Below, piece after piece: positions 17,222-25,975 of a stretch of DNA of 64,000 bases (positions are counted from its first letter, which is position 1; every line of letters starts with the position of its first letter). Position numbers and translations under genes: made by a program. The notes beneath the pieces are model-generated. The model saw only the letters and a program-made list of their open reading frames with translations, ran no database searches and had not been told where the DNA came from. The stretch covers positions 88,872 to 152,871 of the forward strand of contig NZ_VWRN01000016.1 of NCBI RefSeq assembly GCF_008632125.1. The letters are read 5' to 3'. The DNA is from Cupriavidus cauae (GTDB lineage Bacteria; Pseudomonadota; Gammaproteobacteria; Burkholderiales; Burkholderiaceae).

Positions 17222-18445
17222 ATGACGCTGTCCGCCCGTCCCATCCCATCGTTCCTTCCCCCGACGCCACGTATCGGAGACCCGCGATCCCGCGCATGGC
17301 AGGCGCCGCTGCGGCCGCGCGATGCCGCGCAGGTGGCGCGCACCGCGGCCACGCTGTTTCTCGGCGAAGGCAGCATCGACGTCACGCTGGCCGCGGATCG
17401 AGGCGGACGCTTGCGTTCGGTCTTCGCCGACATCGAGCGGGAATACCGCATCGGCGGACGCAGCTGCGACCGCGCACCCGATCCCGAGGCAGCCCATGCC
17501 GCGCTGGAGCTCGAGATGGGCATCAAGGTGCTGATGCGGCTGAGCGATTGCCTCGGCGCCCTGTTCGGGGCGCAGGACGGCGTACGGAACGGCGTACGGA
17601 ACGGCGTACGGAGCGACGTACGGGACGACGCAGGGGGCGCCGCACAGCCCGACGTTCAGCGCGACGCGCATGGCGACCATATCGCCCGCCGCGCCGCGCT
17701 GCTCGAATGCGCGGCGGCGATTGCCGACGAGGCGCTGATCTGCCGCGACGAGCGTGCCGTAAAGGCCGACGCTGCACCGGTGCAGCGCTGCCTGTCGATT
17801 TGCGCGGGCGCAGGCGGCGAGATTCGCCTGCACAAGTTCACACGCTGGCAGCGGCAGCCGGAGCGGGGGACCGATCGCACGGGTGGCACCGGCAGGCCGG
17901 ATAGCGCCGACAGTGCCCTTGGTGCGGGTGCAGACGGTGCGGATGGTCCGGTGACACAGGCTACCGAGATGGACGCGTGCCTGGCCTTCCGGATCGAGCC
18001 GTGGCGCCGGACGGTGCGCCCGCGCCGCGGCGATCCACGGCGTGTGCTGCTCCGTTGCCGCATCCGGCCGGTGCGCGTCGGGGATGCGCGGCGCATGCAC
18101 GAGGCCGTGCCGATACCCGGCCCCGGTGTACGTGATCGGCTCGCCGCCGGCGACTGGCGCGGCGCGTTGCTGATGCTGCTGACCCGGCTGTTTCGTCTGC
18201 CGATGCCTCGCCGCGGCGAGATCGCCGGCAGGGCGCAGCTGAAGGTCTATCCGATGCCGCGCGACGGGCGCGCGGCGGTGGTCGTGCGGATGAGCGGCGA
18301 GGGGAAGCGCCGGGAAGGATACCGGGCGGCCACTCACGGCGTCGAAGCGGTCAGGCGGGAACTGGAAGGTCCGCGGTGCCTCCTCTCGGCACTCCCGCCG
18401 GAGCCGGAGCCGGCAGTGCGCGACGACGAGGTGCGCTGCTATTGA
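17222..18445 (+). CDS. Hypothetical protein, no family recognised
   Basis: 407 residues; reading direction chosen by codon-position pattern and by the absence of family character in the antisense frame. There is no signal peptide or membrane segment. The N-terminal third (ATLFLGEGSIDVTLAADRGG, EYRIGGRSCDRAPD, LELEMGIKVLMRLSDCLG) looks folded. A hydrophilic Asp/Gly-rich stretch around residues 120-145 comes from a 12-bp tandem repeat (GVRN/SDVR units). The C-terminal half is Arg-rich and ends in an acidic tail. No strong ribosome site, so the start is uncertain. It stands alone between two catabolic clusters. Function unknown. Confidence 0.55.
   Translation: MTLSARPIPSFLPPTPRIGDPRSRAWQAPLRPRDAAQVARTAATLFLGEGSIDVTLAADRGGRLRSVFADIEREYRIGGRSCDRAPDPEAAHAALELEMGIKVLMRLSDCLGALFGAQDGVRNGVRNGVRSDVRDDAGGAAQPDVQRDAHGDHIARRAALLECAAAIADEALICRDERAVKADAAPVQRCLSICAGAGGEIRLHKFTRWQRQPERGTDRTGGTGRPDSADSALGAGADGADGPVTQATEMDACLAFRIEPWRRTVRPRRGDPRRVLLRCRIRPVRVGDARRMHEAVPIPGPGVRDRLAAGDWRGALLMLLTRLFRLPMPRRGEIAGRAQLKVYPMPRDGRAAVVVRMSGEGKRREGYRAATHGVEAVRRELEGPRCLLSALPPEPEPAVRDDEVRCY
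17579..17626. repeat. 12-bp tandem repeat, four units, inside the hypothetical gene
   Basis: Units GGCGTACGGAAC (twice), GGCGTACGGAGC and GACGTACGGGAC, in frame, encoding GVRN-GVRN-GVRS-DVRD. Forms an apparent linker. Confidence 0.9.
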
Positions 18446-18817
18446 GCCGCGGAGGCATGGTGTAGCGCGCTACCGTGCTCTCCTTTCGTGCCCCCCGTCC
18501 GTGTGCCCCATCCTTTCGCGAGGTCCCTGCGCGCCATCGGGGCGCCCCGGCTGCGCTGCTGATCAGCGCTCCGGATCCGTACTCGCGATCCGTGCTCGCG
18601 ATCCATGATTTGCCGCACCGCACCCACGGCCGTGCAAAAGGCCGCCTTAGCCAAATGCAAATGGCGAGCGCCCCGGCGCGCCCACACACTGCGGTGATGG
18701 CATCGGCGGGAGCGCCCGGGCTTCCCTCTATATGTATACGGACGTATGCGGAAAAGACCTGCGCAAACCAAGAAAGTGCGCCGGCCGAGCCAGACCGTTC
18801 ACCACAGGAGGAGACGC
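18446..18817. other. Intergenic region before a Bug receptor gene
   Basis: 372 bases, no gene. Contains a 13-bp direct repeat (GATCCGTACTCGC/GATCCGTGCTCGC, 18574-18599) and the dyad at 18734-18749. Confidence 0.6.
18734..18749. promoter_or_regulatory. Candidate operator GTATACG-GA-CGTATGC
   Basis: 16-bp imperfect palindrome (six of seven arm positions match; the core ATACG-GA-CGTAT is perfect), 69 bases before the Bug receptor start. It lies in the only AT-rich stretch of the region, consistent with a regulated promoter. No regulator is immediately adjacent. Confidence 0.45.
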
Positions 18818-19837
18818 ATGGCAACGAAGCAAACACGATGGCGGCCCGCCGGCATGCTGGCGACCGTGCTGGGCGCGCTGGTTCCACTGGCCGGCGTGGC
18901 CTCGCTGGCGCTGAGCGATGGCGCCGCGGCGGCCGACGCCTATCCGTCGCGGCCGATCAAGCTGATCGTCGGCTATACGCCGGGCGGTCCCGTCGATACC
19001 GCGGCGCGCGTCTATGCCGATCACCTGGGACGAGTGCTGAAGCAGCCGGTGGTGGTCGACAACCGTGCCGGCGCCAGCGGCGCGATCGCCGCCGAGATCA
19101 CGGCCAAGGCGCCGCCCGACGGCTATACGCTGTACTTCGTCGCCAGCCCGACCATGACGATGACGCCGCTGATCCAGAAGGCGGTCAACTTCAATCCGAG
19201 CCGGGATTTCAGCCACATCGGGCTGATCACCGACTACACCAACGTGCTGCTGATCAACAAGGACTTCCCGGCCCGCAATGTCGGCGAGCTGGTGGAGTAC
19301 GCCCGCAAGCACCCGCAGGGCGTGGCGTTCGGCTCGGCCGGCGTCGGTGCGTCCAACCATCTGTCGGCCGAACTGCTGGCGCAGATGAGCGGCGTCAAGA
19401 TGCTGCACGTGCCGTACAAGGGCAATTCGCCGGCGATGACCGACGTGATCAGCGGCAAGATCGCCTTCATGTTCGATATCGCCGGCACCGCGATCGGCCA
19501 TATCCGGGGCGGCAAGGTGCGGCCGCTGGCGGTGACGTCGAAGGAGCGCAACGCGGCGCTGCCGAACGTGCCGACCATGGTCGAGTCCGGGCTGAAGGAC
19601 TATGCGGTGACCGGCTGGTACGCGCTGATCGGACCGCCGAAGCTGCCGGCCGAGGTGGTCGACACGCTGGTCAAGGCGCAGCAGACCGTCGGCGACGATC
19701 CGGCCTTTCGCCAGCGGATGACGCAGGGCGGCTACGACCTGAACATCACCGGCCCCAAGCCGCTGGCGGAGCGGATCGAGCGAGAGCTGCGGCTGTGGGG
19801 CGGGGTGGTCAAGACGGCGAAGATCGAGGTGGAGTGA
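18818..19837 (+). CDS. Bug/TctC-family tripartite tricarboxylate receptor protein
   Basis: 339 residues. Periplasmic solute-binding protein with a long signal peptide (cleavage near residue 38, before DAYPSRPIKLIV) and the family motifs YPSRPIK, GYTPGGPVDTAAR and VDNRAGASGAIAAE. Excellent AGGAGGAG before ATG 18818. Bug proteins bind carboxylates or similar small acids; many are orphans without TctAB membrane partners, as here. The gene is convergent with the degradation genes 19920-23578. It may deliver or sense the same substrate, but that is inference. Confidence 0.92.
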   Translation: MATKQTRWRPAGMLATVLGALVPLAGVASLALSDGAAAADAYPSRPIKLIVGYTPGGPVDTAARVYADHLGRVLKQPVVVDNRAGASGAIAAEITAKAPPDGYTLYFVASPTMTMTPLIQKAVNFNPSRDFSHIGLITDYTNVLLINKDFPARNVGELVEYARKHPQGVAFGSAGVGASNHLSAELLAQMSGVKMLHVPYKGNSPAMTDVISGKIAFMFDIAGTAIGHIRGGKVRPLAVTSKERNAALPNVPTMVESGLKDYAVTGWYALIGPPKLPAEVVDTLVKAQQTVGDDPAFRQRMTQGGYDLNITGPKPLAERIERELRLWGGVVKTAKIEVE

Positions 19838-19919
19838 TGCAGTTCCGTCGTTCCCCGAATGCGGGAACGACGGAGGCACGTGTGGCGGTGCAGCGCAGGC
19901 GGTGGCGCAGGGCAGGCGG

Positions 19920-20828
19920 TTATTCCTCGACCACCGCCCATCCCTCCATCGCCTGGCCGCCGGCATCGTCGCCAGTCCACAGCAGCACGCGCCCGGGCTG
20001 CTGGTCATCGCGGCGGCCGCCGACCGTGACGAGGTCGTGGTCGAACAGCGGCGCCATGCCGCGGAAGCCGAAGCGTTTGACGTTCGCCTGCGGCAGTTCG
20101 CGCCGCAGCAGGTCCACCATCAGCACCGCCTGCAGCGGACCGTGGACGACCAGGCCGGGATAGCCCTCGACGTCGCGCACGTAGTCATGGTCGTAATGGA
20201 TGCGGTGGCCGTTGAAGGTCAGCGCGGAGAAACGGAACAGCAGCACCGGATCGGCATGCAGCTGGCGCTGCCATTGCGGCTGGTGCGGCAGCCGCGGGCG
20301 CGCCGGCTGGGCCTGGCCGGGCTCCGGCATCGCGCGATAGACGATGTCGTGGCGCTCGCTCAGTGCCGTCTCGCCGTCGACGGTCAGCACATGGCGGACC
20401 GAGACGAACCACAGCTCGCCGCTGCGGCCGGTTTTCTGCTGCACCTCCTCGATGGTAGAGGTACGCGTCACGGTGTCGCCGACGCGCAGCGGACGCTGGA
20501 ACTCGAGCTCGCTGCCGGCCCACATCCGGCGCGGCAGCGGCACCGGCGGCAGGAAGCCGCCGAGCACCGCGTGGCCGTCGCGGCCCAGCCTGTGCTGGGG
20601 CGCACGCGGCAGGAAATACAGCCAGTGCCACAGCGGCGGCAGCGGTCCGCGCGCGATCGCCTCGCCGTCCAGATCCAGCGTGGCGGCGAGGCCGAGCACC
20701 GGTTGCAGCGCCAGCGTTTCGGTACGGCTTTCGCTGCGGCCGATCCACCGGCGCAGCGCTTCGAGGCTGGTATCGGTATCGAGATGGGTTTCAGAGGCGG
20801 CCGGATCGGCCGTGAGTTGTTGGGCCAC
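19920..20828 (-). CDS. MaoC-like hydratase (mesaconyl-C4-CoA hydratase/HTD2 type)
   Basis: 302 residues from a GTG start at 20828 with AGAGGA upstream. Double-hotdog protein: N-terminal FAS1-like dehydratase domain (PLPPLWHWLYFLPRAPQ, then GGFLPPVPLPRRMWAGSEL) and C-terminal MaoC-like domain with RFSALTFNGHRIHYDHDYV, which holds the catalytic Asp/His-type motif of R-specific hydratases, and PGLVVHGPLQ. It should hydrate an enoyl-CoA such as mesaconyl-C4-CoA. It is last in the run acyl-CoA dehydrogenase, PrpD-like protein, MaoC on the minus strand. A much longer open frame on this strand is an artefact of GC skew. Confidence 0.85.
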   Translation of the reverse strand: MAQQLTADPAASETHLDTDTSLEALRRWIGRSESRTETLALQPVLGLAATLDLDGEAIARGPLPPLWHWLYFLPRAPQHRLGRDGHAVLGGFLPPVPLPRRMWAGSELEFQRPLRVGDTVTRTSTIEEVQQKTGRSGELWFVSVRHVLTVDGETALSERHDIVYRAMPEPGQAQPARPRLPHQPQWQRQLHADPVLLFRFSALTFNGHRIHYDHDYVRDVEGYPGLVVHGPLQAVLMVDLLRRELPQANVKRFGFRGMAPLFDHDLVTVGGRRDDQQPGRVLLWTGDDAGGQAMEGWAVVEE

Positions 20829-20902
20829 GGTTGGGAATCCTCTTATGGTTTGGGGAACGGCAGGGACGGCAGTCTTCGCGCCGTCTCTGCGAGCGTAGGA
20901 GT

Positions 20903-22273
20903 TCAGGCTGCGGCCGGCAACCAGTCCGCCATGCTTTCCGTGTGTTCGAGCGCCCAGACGCGCGCGATGATGGTGCGCATCTCGGCCTCGCTGGCGCCCT
21001 GGCGGAAGGCCGCCAGTTGCAGCGCCTTCGCTTCCAGTTCGGGCCGGCTCAGCGTGTTGTCCGGATCGCCCTTGGGCACGTCGACGCGGGCCTCCAGCGT
21101 GCGGCCGTCGGTGGTCGCCACCGTCACGCGGCCGATCCACTGGCGCGGATAGGCGGCGTTGATCTCCGCGTCGAGCGCCATCGTCACCTTGTCGCGGAAG
21201 GCCGCCACGCGCGCATCGCGCAGCCCATGCTGCTCGAACTCGCCCAGGCCGGCGTGGCCGTGCCAGGCGACCAGCCCGAGCACCGTGCCCATCGAGAACT
21301 TGGCCTGATGGATCGTGACCGGATCGACCACGGGGCCGAGCACGTCGATCGCGCCCTGGTGCACGTGCGCGGTCACGCTGGCGATCTGCTCGGGGTCGAG
21401 GCGCTCGCGCTGCATCAGCGCCTTCAGCGCATCGGCCGCCGGATGGGTGTGGCGGCACGAGGCGAAGAACTTGAACGAGGTCTCGGCGGTGGCCCAGCGT
21501 GTGCCCAGGCCGTCGGTCAACCGCGCCGGATCGGCGTCGCTCGACATGCCGGCCGCCATGCCCTGCGCGCCCTCCAGGATGCGGCGCGCGCCGGTGAAGC
21601 CCGCCCGCGCCAGATGGGCCGACATCAGCCCGTCCGCCGCCGCCTTGGCGGTATGCAGCTGCTTCGAATCGGCGGCGTCGCGCAGGAATTCCCACAGGCC
21701 CGCGGCCTGGGTGCCGGCCGACCCCAGCGCCTGGTTGATGCCCTCGGCATCGAGCCCGTACAGCTTGGCCACCGCCGCCGCGGCCGCCAGTGTGCCGACC
21801 GTGCCGGTGGTATGGAATACGCGATAGTGGGAGCGGCCCATGAATTCGCCGATGCGGATGCCGGCCTCGTAGCCGGCGATCGCCGCGGTCAGCAGCTGCG
21901 CGCCGCTCTTGCCCTCGGCCTGGGCCGCGGCCAGCACGGCGGGAAACACCACCGCGGCCGGATGCAGCACCGAGCCGTTGTGCACGTCGTCCTGTTCGAC
22001 CACATGCGAGGCCGCGGCATTGACCAGCGCGGCGAACCACGGCGAGGTGCGGCGGCGGTCGACCAGTACCTCGGACGGGCCCTGCTGCGGGCCCATCGCC
22101 ACGGCGAACTCCTGCAGCCGGCGGATCGCCGGAGCGTCCTTGCCGGCGAGGGCCGAGGCGATCCAGTCGAGGAACAGGTCCTTGGTGCGCTCGACCACGT
22201 GCGGCGGCACGTCGGACAGCGTGAAGCGGGCAAGGAACTCGCAGAGTTCGCGCGTGGGATAGGAGCTTGGCAT
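20903..22273 (-). CDS. MmgE/PrpD family protein
   Basis: 456 residues from Met at 22273. MmgE/PrpD members include 2-methylcitrate dehydratase, cis-aconitate decarboxylase and unassigned hydro-lyases. Conserved block VEQDDVHNGSVLHPAAVVFP and the C-terminal FKFFASCRHTHPAADAL are present. The frame stays open upstream through a 15-bp tandem repeat to 22375; the start at MPSSYPTRELCEF is preferred because families begin there, but no strong ribosome site is visible. It lies between acyl-CoA dehydrogenase and MaoC genes, 74 bases from the latter. Together they suggest breakdown of a dicarboxylic or branched acid; itaconate- or methylcitrate-like chemistry is possible. Confidence 0.85.
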   Translation of the reverse strand: MPSSYPTRELCEFLARFTLSDVPPHVVERTKDLFLDWIASALAGKDAPAIRRLQEFAVAMGPQQGPSEVLVDRRRTSPWFAALVNAAASHVVEQDDVHNGSVLHPAAVVFPAVLAAAQAEGKSGAQLLTAAIAGYEAGIRIGEFMGRSHYRVFHTTGTVGTLAAAAAVAKLYGLDAEGINQALGSAGTQAAGLWEFLRDAADSKQLHTAKAAADGLMSAHLARAGFTGARRILEGAQGMAAGMSSDADPARLTDGLGTRWATAETSFKFFASCRHTHPAADALKALMQRERLDPEQIASVTAHVHQGAIDVLGPVVDPVTIHQAKFSMGTVLGLVAWHGHAGLGEFEQHGLRDARVAAFRDKVTMALDAEINAAYPRQWIGRVTVATTDGRTLEARVDVPKGDPDNTLSRPELEAKALQLAAFRQGASEAEMRTIIARVWALEHTESMADWLPAAA

Positions 22274-22363
22274 CGGTTTGGCGGGGATCGGCTTGGCGTG
22301 GATCGGTTTGGTGCGTATCGGCTCGGTGCGTATCGGCTTGGTGCGTATCGGTCTGGCGCGGAA
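22274..22363. repeat. 15-bp tandem repeat, six units, upstream of the PrpD-like gene
   Basis: Six degenerate copies of CGGYTTGGYGCGTAT, at 22274, 22289, 22304, 22319, 22334 and 22349. In the minus-strand frame they would read as (RTKPI)n directly before the Met at 22273. They fall in the leader of the PrpD-like gene or in an N-terminal extension. Confidence 0.92.
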
Positions 22364-22408
22364 GGCCTGGCGCAAGGCGGTGGCAACGGCGCTGAGGAAG
22401 ACGCCGGC

Positions 22409-23578
22409 CTAGAAGGACCGCGGCAGTCCCAGCACGTGCTCGGCCACATAGGACAGGATCAAATTGGTCGAGATGGGTGCGACCTGGTACAGACGCGTCT
22501 CGCGGAACTTGCGCTCGATGTCGTATTCGGCGGCGAAGCCGAAGCCGCCGTGGGTCTGCAGGCAGACGTTGGCCGCTTCCCACGAAGCATCGGCGGCCAG
22601 CAGCTTCGCCATGTTGGCCTCCTTGCCGCAGGGCTGGCCGGCGTCGAACAGCTCGGCGGCCTTGTAGCGCATCAGGCTGGCGGCCTCGACGTTGACGTAG
22701 GAGCGGGCGATCGGAAACTGGATGCCCTGGTTCTGGCCGATCGGCCGGTCGAACACCACGCGCTCGCGCGCATAGTGGCTGGCGCGCTCGACGAACCAGT
22801 AGCCGTCGCCGATACATTCGGCGGCGATCAGGATCCGCTCGGCGTTCAGCCCGTCGAGGATGTACTTCAGGCCCTTGCCTTCCTCGCCGATCAGGTTCTC
22901 GGCCGGGATCTCCAGGTTGTCGAAGAACAGCTCGTTGGTCTCGTGATTGACCATGTTGCGGATCGGCTGGACCGTCAGGCCGTTGCCGATCGCCTCGCGC
23001 AGGTCGACCACGAACACCGACAGGCCCTCGGACTTGCGCTTGACCTGGTCCAGCGGTGTGGTGCGCGCCAGCAGCAGCATCAGGTCCGAATGCTGCACGC
23101 GCGAGATCCAGACCTTCTGGCCGTTGACGACATAGCGGTCGCCCTGGCGCACCGCGGTGGTCTTGAGCTTGGTGGTGTCGGTGCCGGTGGTCGGCTCGGT
23201 CACCGCCATCGACTGCATGCGCAGCTCGCCCGCGGCGATGCCCGGCAGCCAGCGCTGCTTCTGCGCCTCGGAGCCGTGCCGCAGCAGGCAGCCCATCACG
23301 TACATCTGGCCGTGGCAGGCGCCGGAATTGCCGCCGCTGCGATTGATTTCTTCCATGATCACCGAGGCGGCCGTCAGCGGCAGGCCGGAGCCGCCGTAGT
23401 TCTCGGGAATCAGCGCCGACAGCCAGCCGGCCTGCGTCAGCGCCTGGACGAACTGCTCGGGGAAGGCGTCCTGCTCCTCGACGCGCTGCCAGTAGGCGGA
23501 ATCGAAGCCGGCGCACAGATCGCGCACGGCCTCGCGGATTTCGGGGTAATGCGCATCGTGCGCCTGGTCGATCGTCAT
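22409..23578 (-). CDS. Acyl-CoA dehydrogenase family protein
   Basis: 389 residues, normal family length. FAD and substrate motifs: PENYGGSGLPLTAAS, AVTEPTTGTDTTKLK and QTHGGFGFAAEYDIERKFRETRLYQV. The usual catalytic Glu after RLYQ, as in medium-chain enzymes, is replaced (QVAPISTNL). Glu247 in NAERILIAAE stands at the site used as catalytic base by isovaleryl- and long-chain enzymes, so activity is expected but with branched or unusual substrates. Start at 23578 (MTIDQAHDAHYPEIREAV) with AAAGG upstream. First gene of the minus-strand degradation set, 240 bases after the LysR gene. Confidence 0.9.
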   Translation of the reverse strand: MTIDQAHDAHYPEIREAVRDLCAGFDSAYWQRVEEQDAFPEQFVQALTQAGWLSALIPENYGGSGLPLTAASVIMEEINRSGGNSGACHGQMYVMGCLLRHGSEAQKQRWLPGIAAGELRMQSMAVTEPTTGTDTTKLKTTAVRQGDRYVVNGQKVWISRVQHSDLMLLLARTTPLDQVKRKSEGLSVFVVDLREAIGNGLTVQPIRNMVNHETNELFFDNLEIPAENLIGEEGKGLKYILDGLNAERILIAAECIGDGYWFVERASHYARERVVFDRPIGQNQGIQFPIARSYVNVEAASLMRYKAAELFDAGQPCGKEANMAKLLAADASWEAANVCLQTHGGFGFAAEYDIERKFRETRLYQVAPISTNLILSYVAEHVLGLPRSF

Positions 23579-23819
23579 CAAGGGGCCTTTGCGGGAAATC
23601 ACGGGAATGCGGCCATTATTCCCGAGCCCGCCACGGACCGACATTCGCATTTGCCAAAGAGCGGCTTAGGGCGGGCCTTACCTTGCCGGTGCCCTGGCCG
23701 CCGTGGGCCGATGTGGCGCGCTGGGACCCGCCGGGGCCTCGGTGGCCAGCGATGGCTGGCGGTGGCATGCGGGTGGCACGTCGTGGCCCCCGGCGGTCCG
23801 CGATGCCGGACGCGCCCGC

Positions 23820-24722
23820 TCAGACCGGCTCGCGCGCCGCGTCGATCAGGTAGTGCACCAGGGTCTCGGCGAACTGCGGCAGCTCGCGGCCGGGCCGGCG
23901 CACCAGGCGCAGCTCGCGCTTGGCCCAGTCGTCCTCCAGCGTGATGAAGCGCAGCACCTTGCGGCTGGCGTAGCGGCGCGCGCAGCTGTTGGGCACGATC
24001 GCGATGCCGGCGCCGGCCTCGACCATGCGGCAGACCGCGTCGAAGCTGCCGACCTGGATGCGCAGGCTGATGCGCTTGCCCATGCCGCTGGCGATGCGGT
24101 CCAGGAAGGACTGGATCGCGCTGAACTGGTTCAGGCCGACGAAGCGGCAGGTATCGAGCAGATCGGCGAAATGCAGCCGCTTGAACTGCGGCAGCGGGTG
24201 GTTGACCGGCGCGATCACGATCAGCTCGTCGCTGCACAGCTGCATCACGTCCAGGTCCTCGGTGGCGACCTCGCCGGCGACGATGCCCAGGTCCGCCGCG
24301 CCGGCGCCGATGGCCGAGACGATCTCCTGCGACAGGTGTTCCTCCAGCTCGATGTCGACGTCCGGGTTCTCCGACAGGAAGCGCGACAGCGCGTTGGCAA
24401 GGAACGAGTTGGTCGCGGTGGTGTTGGCCAGCAGCCGGACCTTGCCCTTGACGCCCTTGGCGTAGGGGCGCAGATCGGCATGCAGGCATTCGAGCTCGCG
24501 AAAGACCTCGCGCGCGTGCCGCAGCAGCGCGTCGCCGGCCGGCGTCAGGCGCACCCCCTTGACCTGGCGGATCAGCAGCTGGGTCTGGAACGCTTCCTCC
24601 AGCTGCTTGATGCGGGTGCTCGCCGCCGGCAGCGACAGGAAGCTGCGTTCGGCCGCCCGCGTCAGGTTATGGGTTTCCCCTACGTTCAGGAACAGGCGCA
24701 GGTCGGTCAGGTCGTAATGCAT
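23820..24722 (-). CDS. LysR family transcriptional regulator
   Basis: 300 residues. Helix-turn-helix at about residues 3-62 (DLRLFLNVGETHNLTRAAERSFLSLPAASTRIKQLE), then a type-2 periplasmic-binding-like effector domain (VRLLANTTATNSFLANALSRFL onward). Divergent from the SDR gene across 145 bases that contain an AT-rich stretch (around 24815-24840) where a LysR site would be expected. It also reads toward the acyl-CoA dehydrogenase cluster, so it probably activates both arms. Confidence 0.9.
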   Translation of the reverse strand: MHYDLTDLRLFLNVGETHNLTRAAERSFLSLPAASTRIKQLEEAFQTQLLIRQVKGVRLTPAGDALLRHAREVFRELECLHADLRPYAKGVKGKVRLLANTTATNSFLANALSRFLSENPDVDIELEEHLSQEIVSAIGAGAADLGIVAGEVATEDLDVMQLCSDELIVIAPVNHPLPQFKRLHFADLLDTCRFVGLNQFSAIQSFLDRIASGMGKRISLRIQVGSFDAVCRMVEAGAGIAIVPNSCARRYASRKVLRFITLEDDWAKRELRLVRRPGRELPQFAETLVHYLIDAAREPV

Positions 24723-24867
24723 CGTGTCGTGATGGGTTTGGCGGGATCGAACGGAGGGTTTCGGCAGGCGGAAGGCGTCTTTTGGGATTGGCGAATTCCC
24801 CTTTCGCTGCCGGCAATTTATCGTATATGCCGCTTCAATAGAACCTCGTAGGTGGGACAGGAGACCG

Positions 24868-25833
24868 ATGATGACGGCGAAGGTGGAAGGATCGGCGGCA
24901 GGCGCGATGGCAGACTCGACGGCTGGCACGATGGCGGGCAAGGTCGCGGTGGTGACCGGCGCGGGAGGCGGCATCGGCCGCGGCATCGCGCTGGCGCTGG
25001 GCGCCGCGGGCGCGCGCGTGGTGGTCAACGATATCGGCGTGTCGCTGAGCGGCGAGGGCGGCGATGCGGGACCGGCGCAGCGCGTGGTCGAGGAAATCCA
25101 GGCCGCCGGCGGCGAGGCGGTCGCCAACACCGACAGCGTGTCGAGCTGGCAGGGCGCCAACGCGATCGTCCAGTGCGCGCTCGATCGGTTCGGCCGCATC
25201 GACGCCGTGATCAACAACGCCGGCAACCTGCGCGACCGCATGTTCTTCAAGATGAACGAGGAGGAATGGCGCGCGGTGATCGACGTGCATCTGCACGGCA
25301 CCTTCTTCGTCAGCCGCGCCGCCGCGCCCTACTTCAAGGACCAGCAGAGCGGCGCCTATGTCCATATGACCTCGACCTCCGGCCTGATCGGCAATTTCGG
25401 CCAGGCCAACTACGCCGCCGCCAAGCTGGGCATCGCGGCGCTGTCCAAATCGATCGCGCTGGACATGGCCCGCTTCAACGTCCGCTCGAACTGCATCGCG
25501 CCATTCGCCTGGAGCCGGATGACCAGCTCGATCCCGTCGGAGACGCCGGAGGAGCAGGCGCGCGTGGCCAAGCTGCAGAAGATGGAGGCCGGCAAGGTCG
25601 CGCCGATGGCGGTGTTCCTCGCCAGCGAGGCGGCGCGCGAGGTCAATGCGCAGATCTTCGCGGTGCGCGCCAACGAGATCATGCTGATGAGCCAGCCGCG
25701 GCCGGTGCGCTCGGTGCATGCCAGCGAGGGGTGGACGCCGGAGTCGATCGCCGAGATCGCGATCCCGGCGATGCGCAACAGCTTCTATCCGCTGGAGCGC
25801 TCGCCCGACGTCATCAACTGGGATCCGATCTGA
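24868..25833 (+). CDS. SDR-family (R)-3-hydroxyacyl-CoA dehydrogenase-like oxidoreductase
   Basis: 321 residues. Rossmann motif TGAGGGIG (residues 30-37), NNAG, catalytic Ser in STSGLIGNFG and YAAAK. The NDIGVSLSGEGGDAG insert and the long C-terminal tail (SEGWTPESIAEIAIP) are those of the dehydrogenase domain of peroxisomal multifunctional enzyme HSD17B4 and its bacterial relatives, which oxidise (R)-3-hydroxyacyl-CoA. That fits the R-specific MaoC hydratase of the cluster. AGGAG before ATG 24868. A terminator follows. Confidence 0.88.
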   Translation: MMTAKVEGSAAGAMADSTAGTMAGKVAVVTGAGGGIGRGIALALGAAGARVVVNDIGVSLSGEGGDAGPAQRVVEEIQAAGGEAVANTDSVSSWQGANAIVQCALDRFGRIDAVINNAGNLRDRMFFKMNEEEWRAVIDVHLHGTFFVSRAAAPYFKDQQSGAYVHMTSTSGLIGNFGQANYAAAKLGIAALSKSIALDMARFNVRSNCIAPFAWSRMTSSIPSETPEEQARVAKLQKMEAGKVAPMAVFLASEAAREVNAQIFAVRANEIMLMSQPRPVRSVHASEGWTPESIAEIAIPAMRNSFYPLERSPDVINWDPI

Positions 25834-25897
25834 GGATTCGCTTCCGACGATCTGATCCGAGATATGCCGCTGCCGGCAATGCGCTGGCAGCACGACG

Positions 25898-25923
25898 CGC
25901 CGGGTGCTGACGCCCGGCGTTTT
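25898..25923 (+). terminator. Terminator of the SDR gene
   Basis: CGCCGGG (25898-25904) pairs with CCCGGCG (25913-25919), 8-base loop, then TTTT. Confidence 0.8.
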
Positions 25924-25945
25924 CATTGTCTCGCTCTTCTCCGCT

Positions 25946-25975
25946 CTCTCCTCTCCTCTCCTCTCCTCTCCTCTC
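25946..25975. repeat. CTCTC pentanucleotide microsatellite
   Basis: Six uninterrupted CTCTC units, plus partial units on both sides, 23 bases after the SDR terminator. Long pure pentamers are rare in bacteria and prone to slippage. Confidence 0.95.

Noticed and set aside
17156..18337. Antisense alternative to the hypothetical gene 17222-18445
   Set aside because: His/Arg/Pro-rich with no start signal; the plus-strand frame has the better codon-position pattern, though certainty is limited.
20829..23516. Upstream part of a 1198-residue minus-strand frame ending in the MaoC gene
   Set aside because: Only the last 302 residues show protein-family character; the rest overlaps PrpD-like and dehydrogenase genes in another frame.
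20831..23944. 1037-residue plus-strand frame
   Set aside because: Antisense to the PrpD-like and acyl-CoA dehydrogenase genes, His/Arg/Gln-rich, no motifs.
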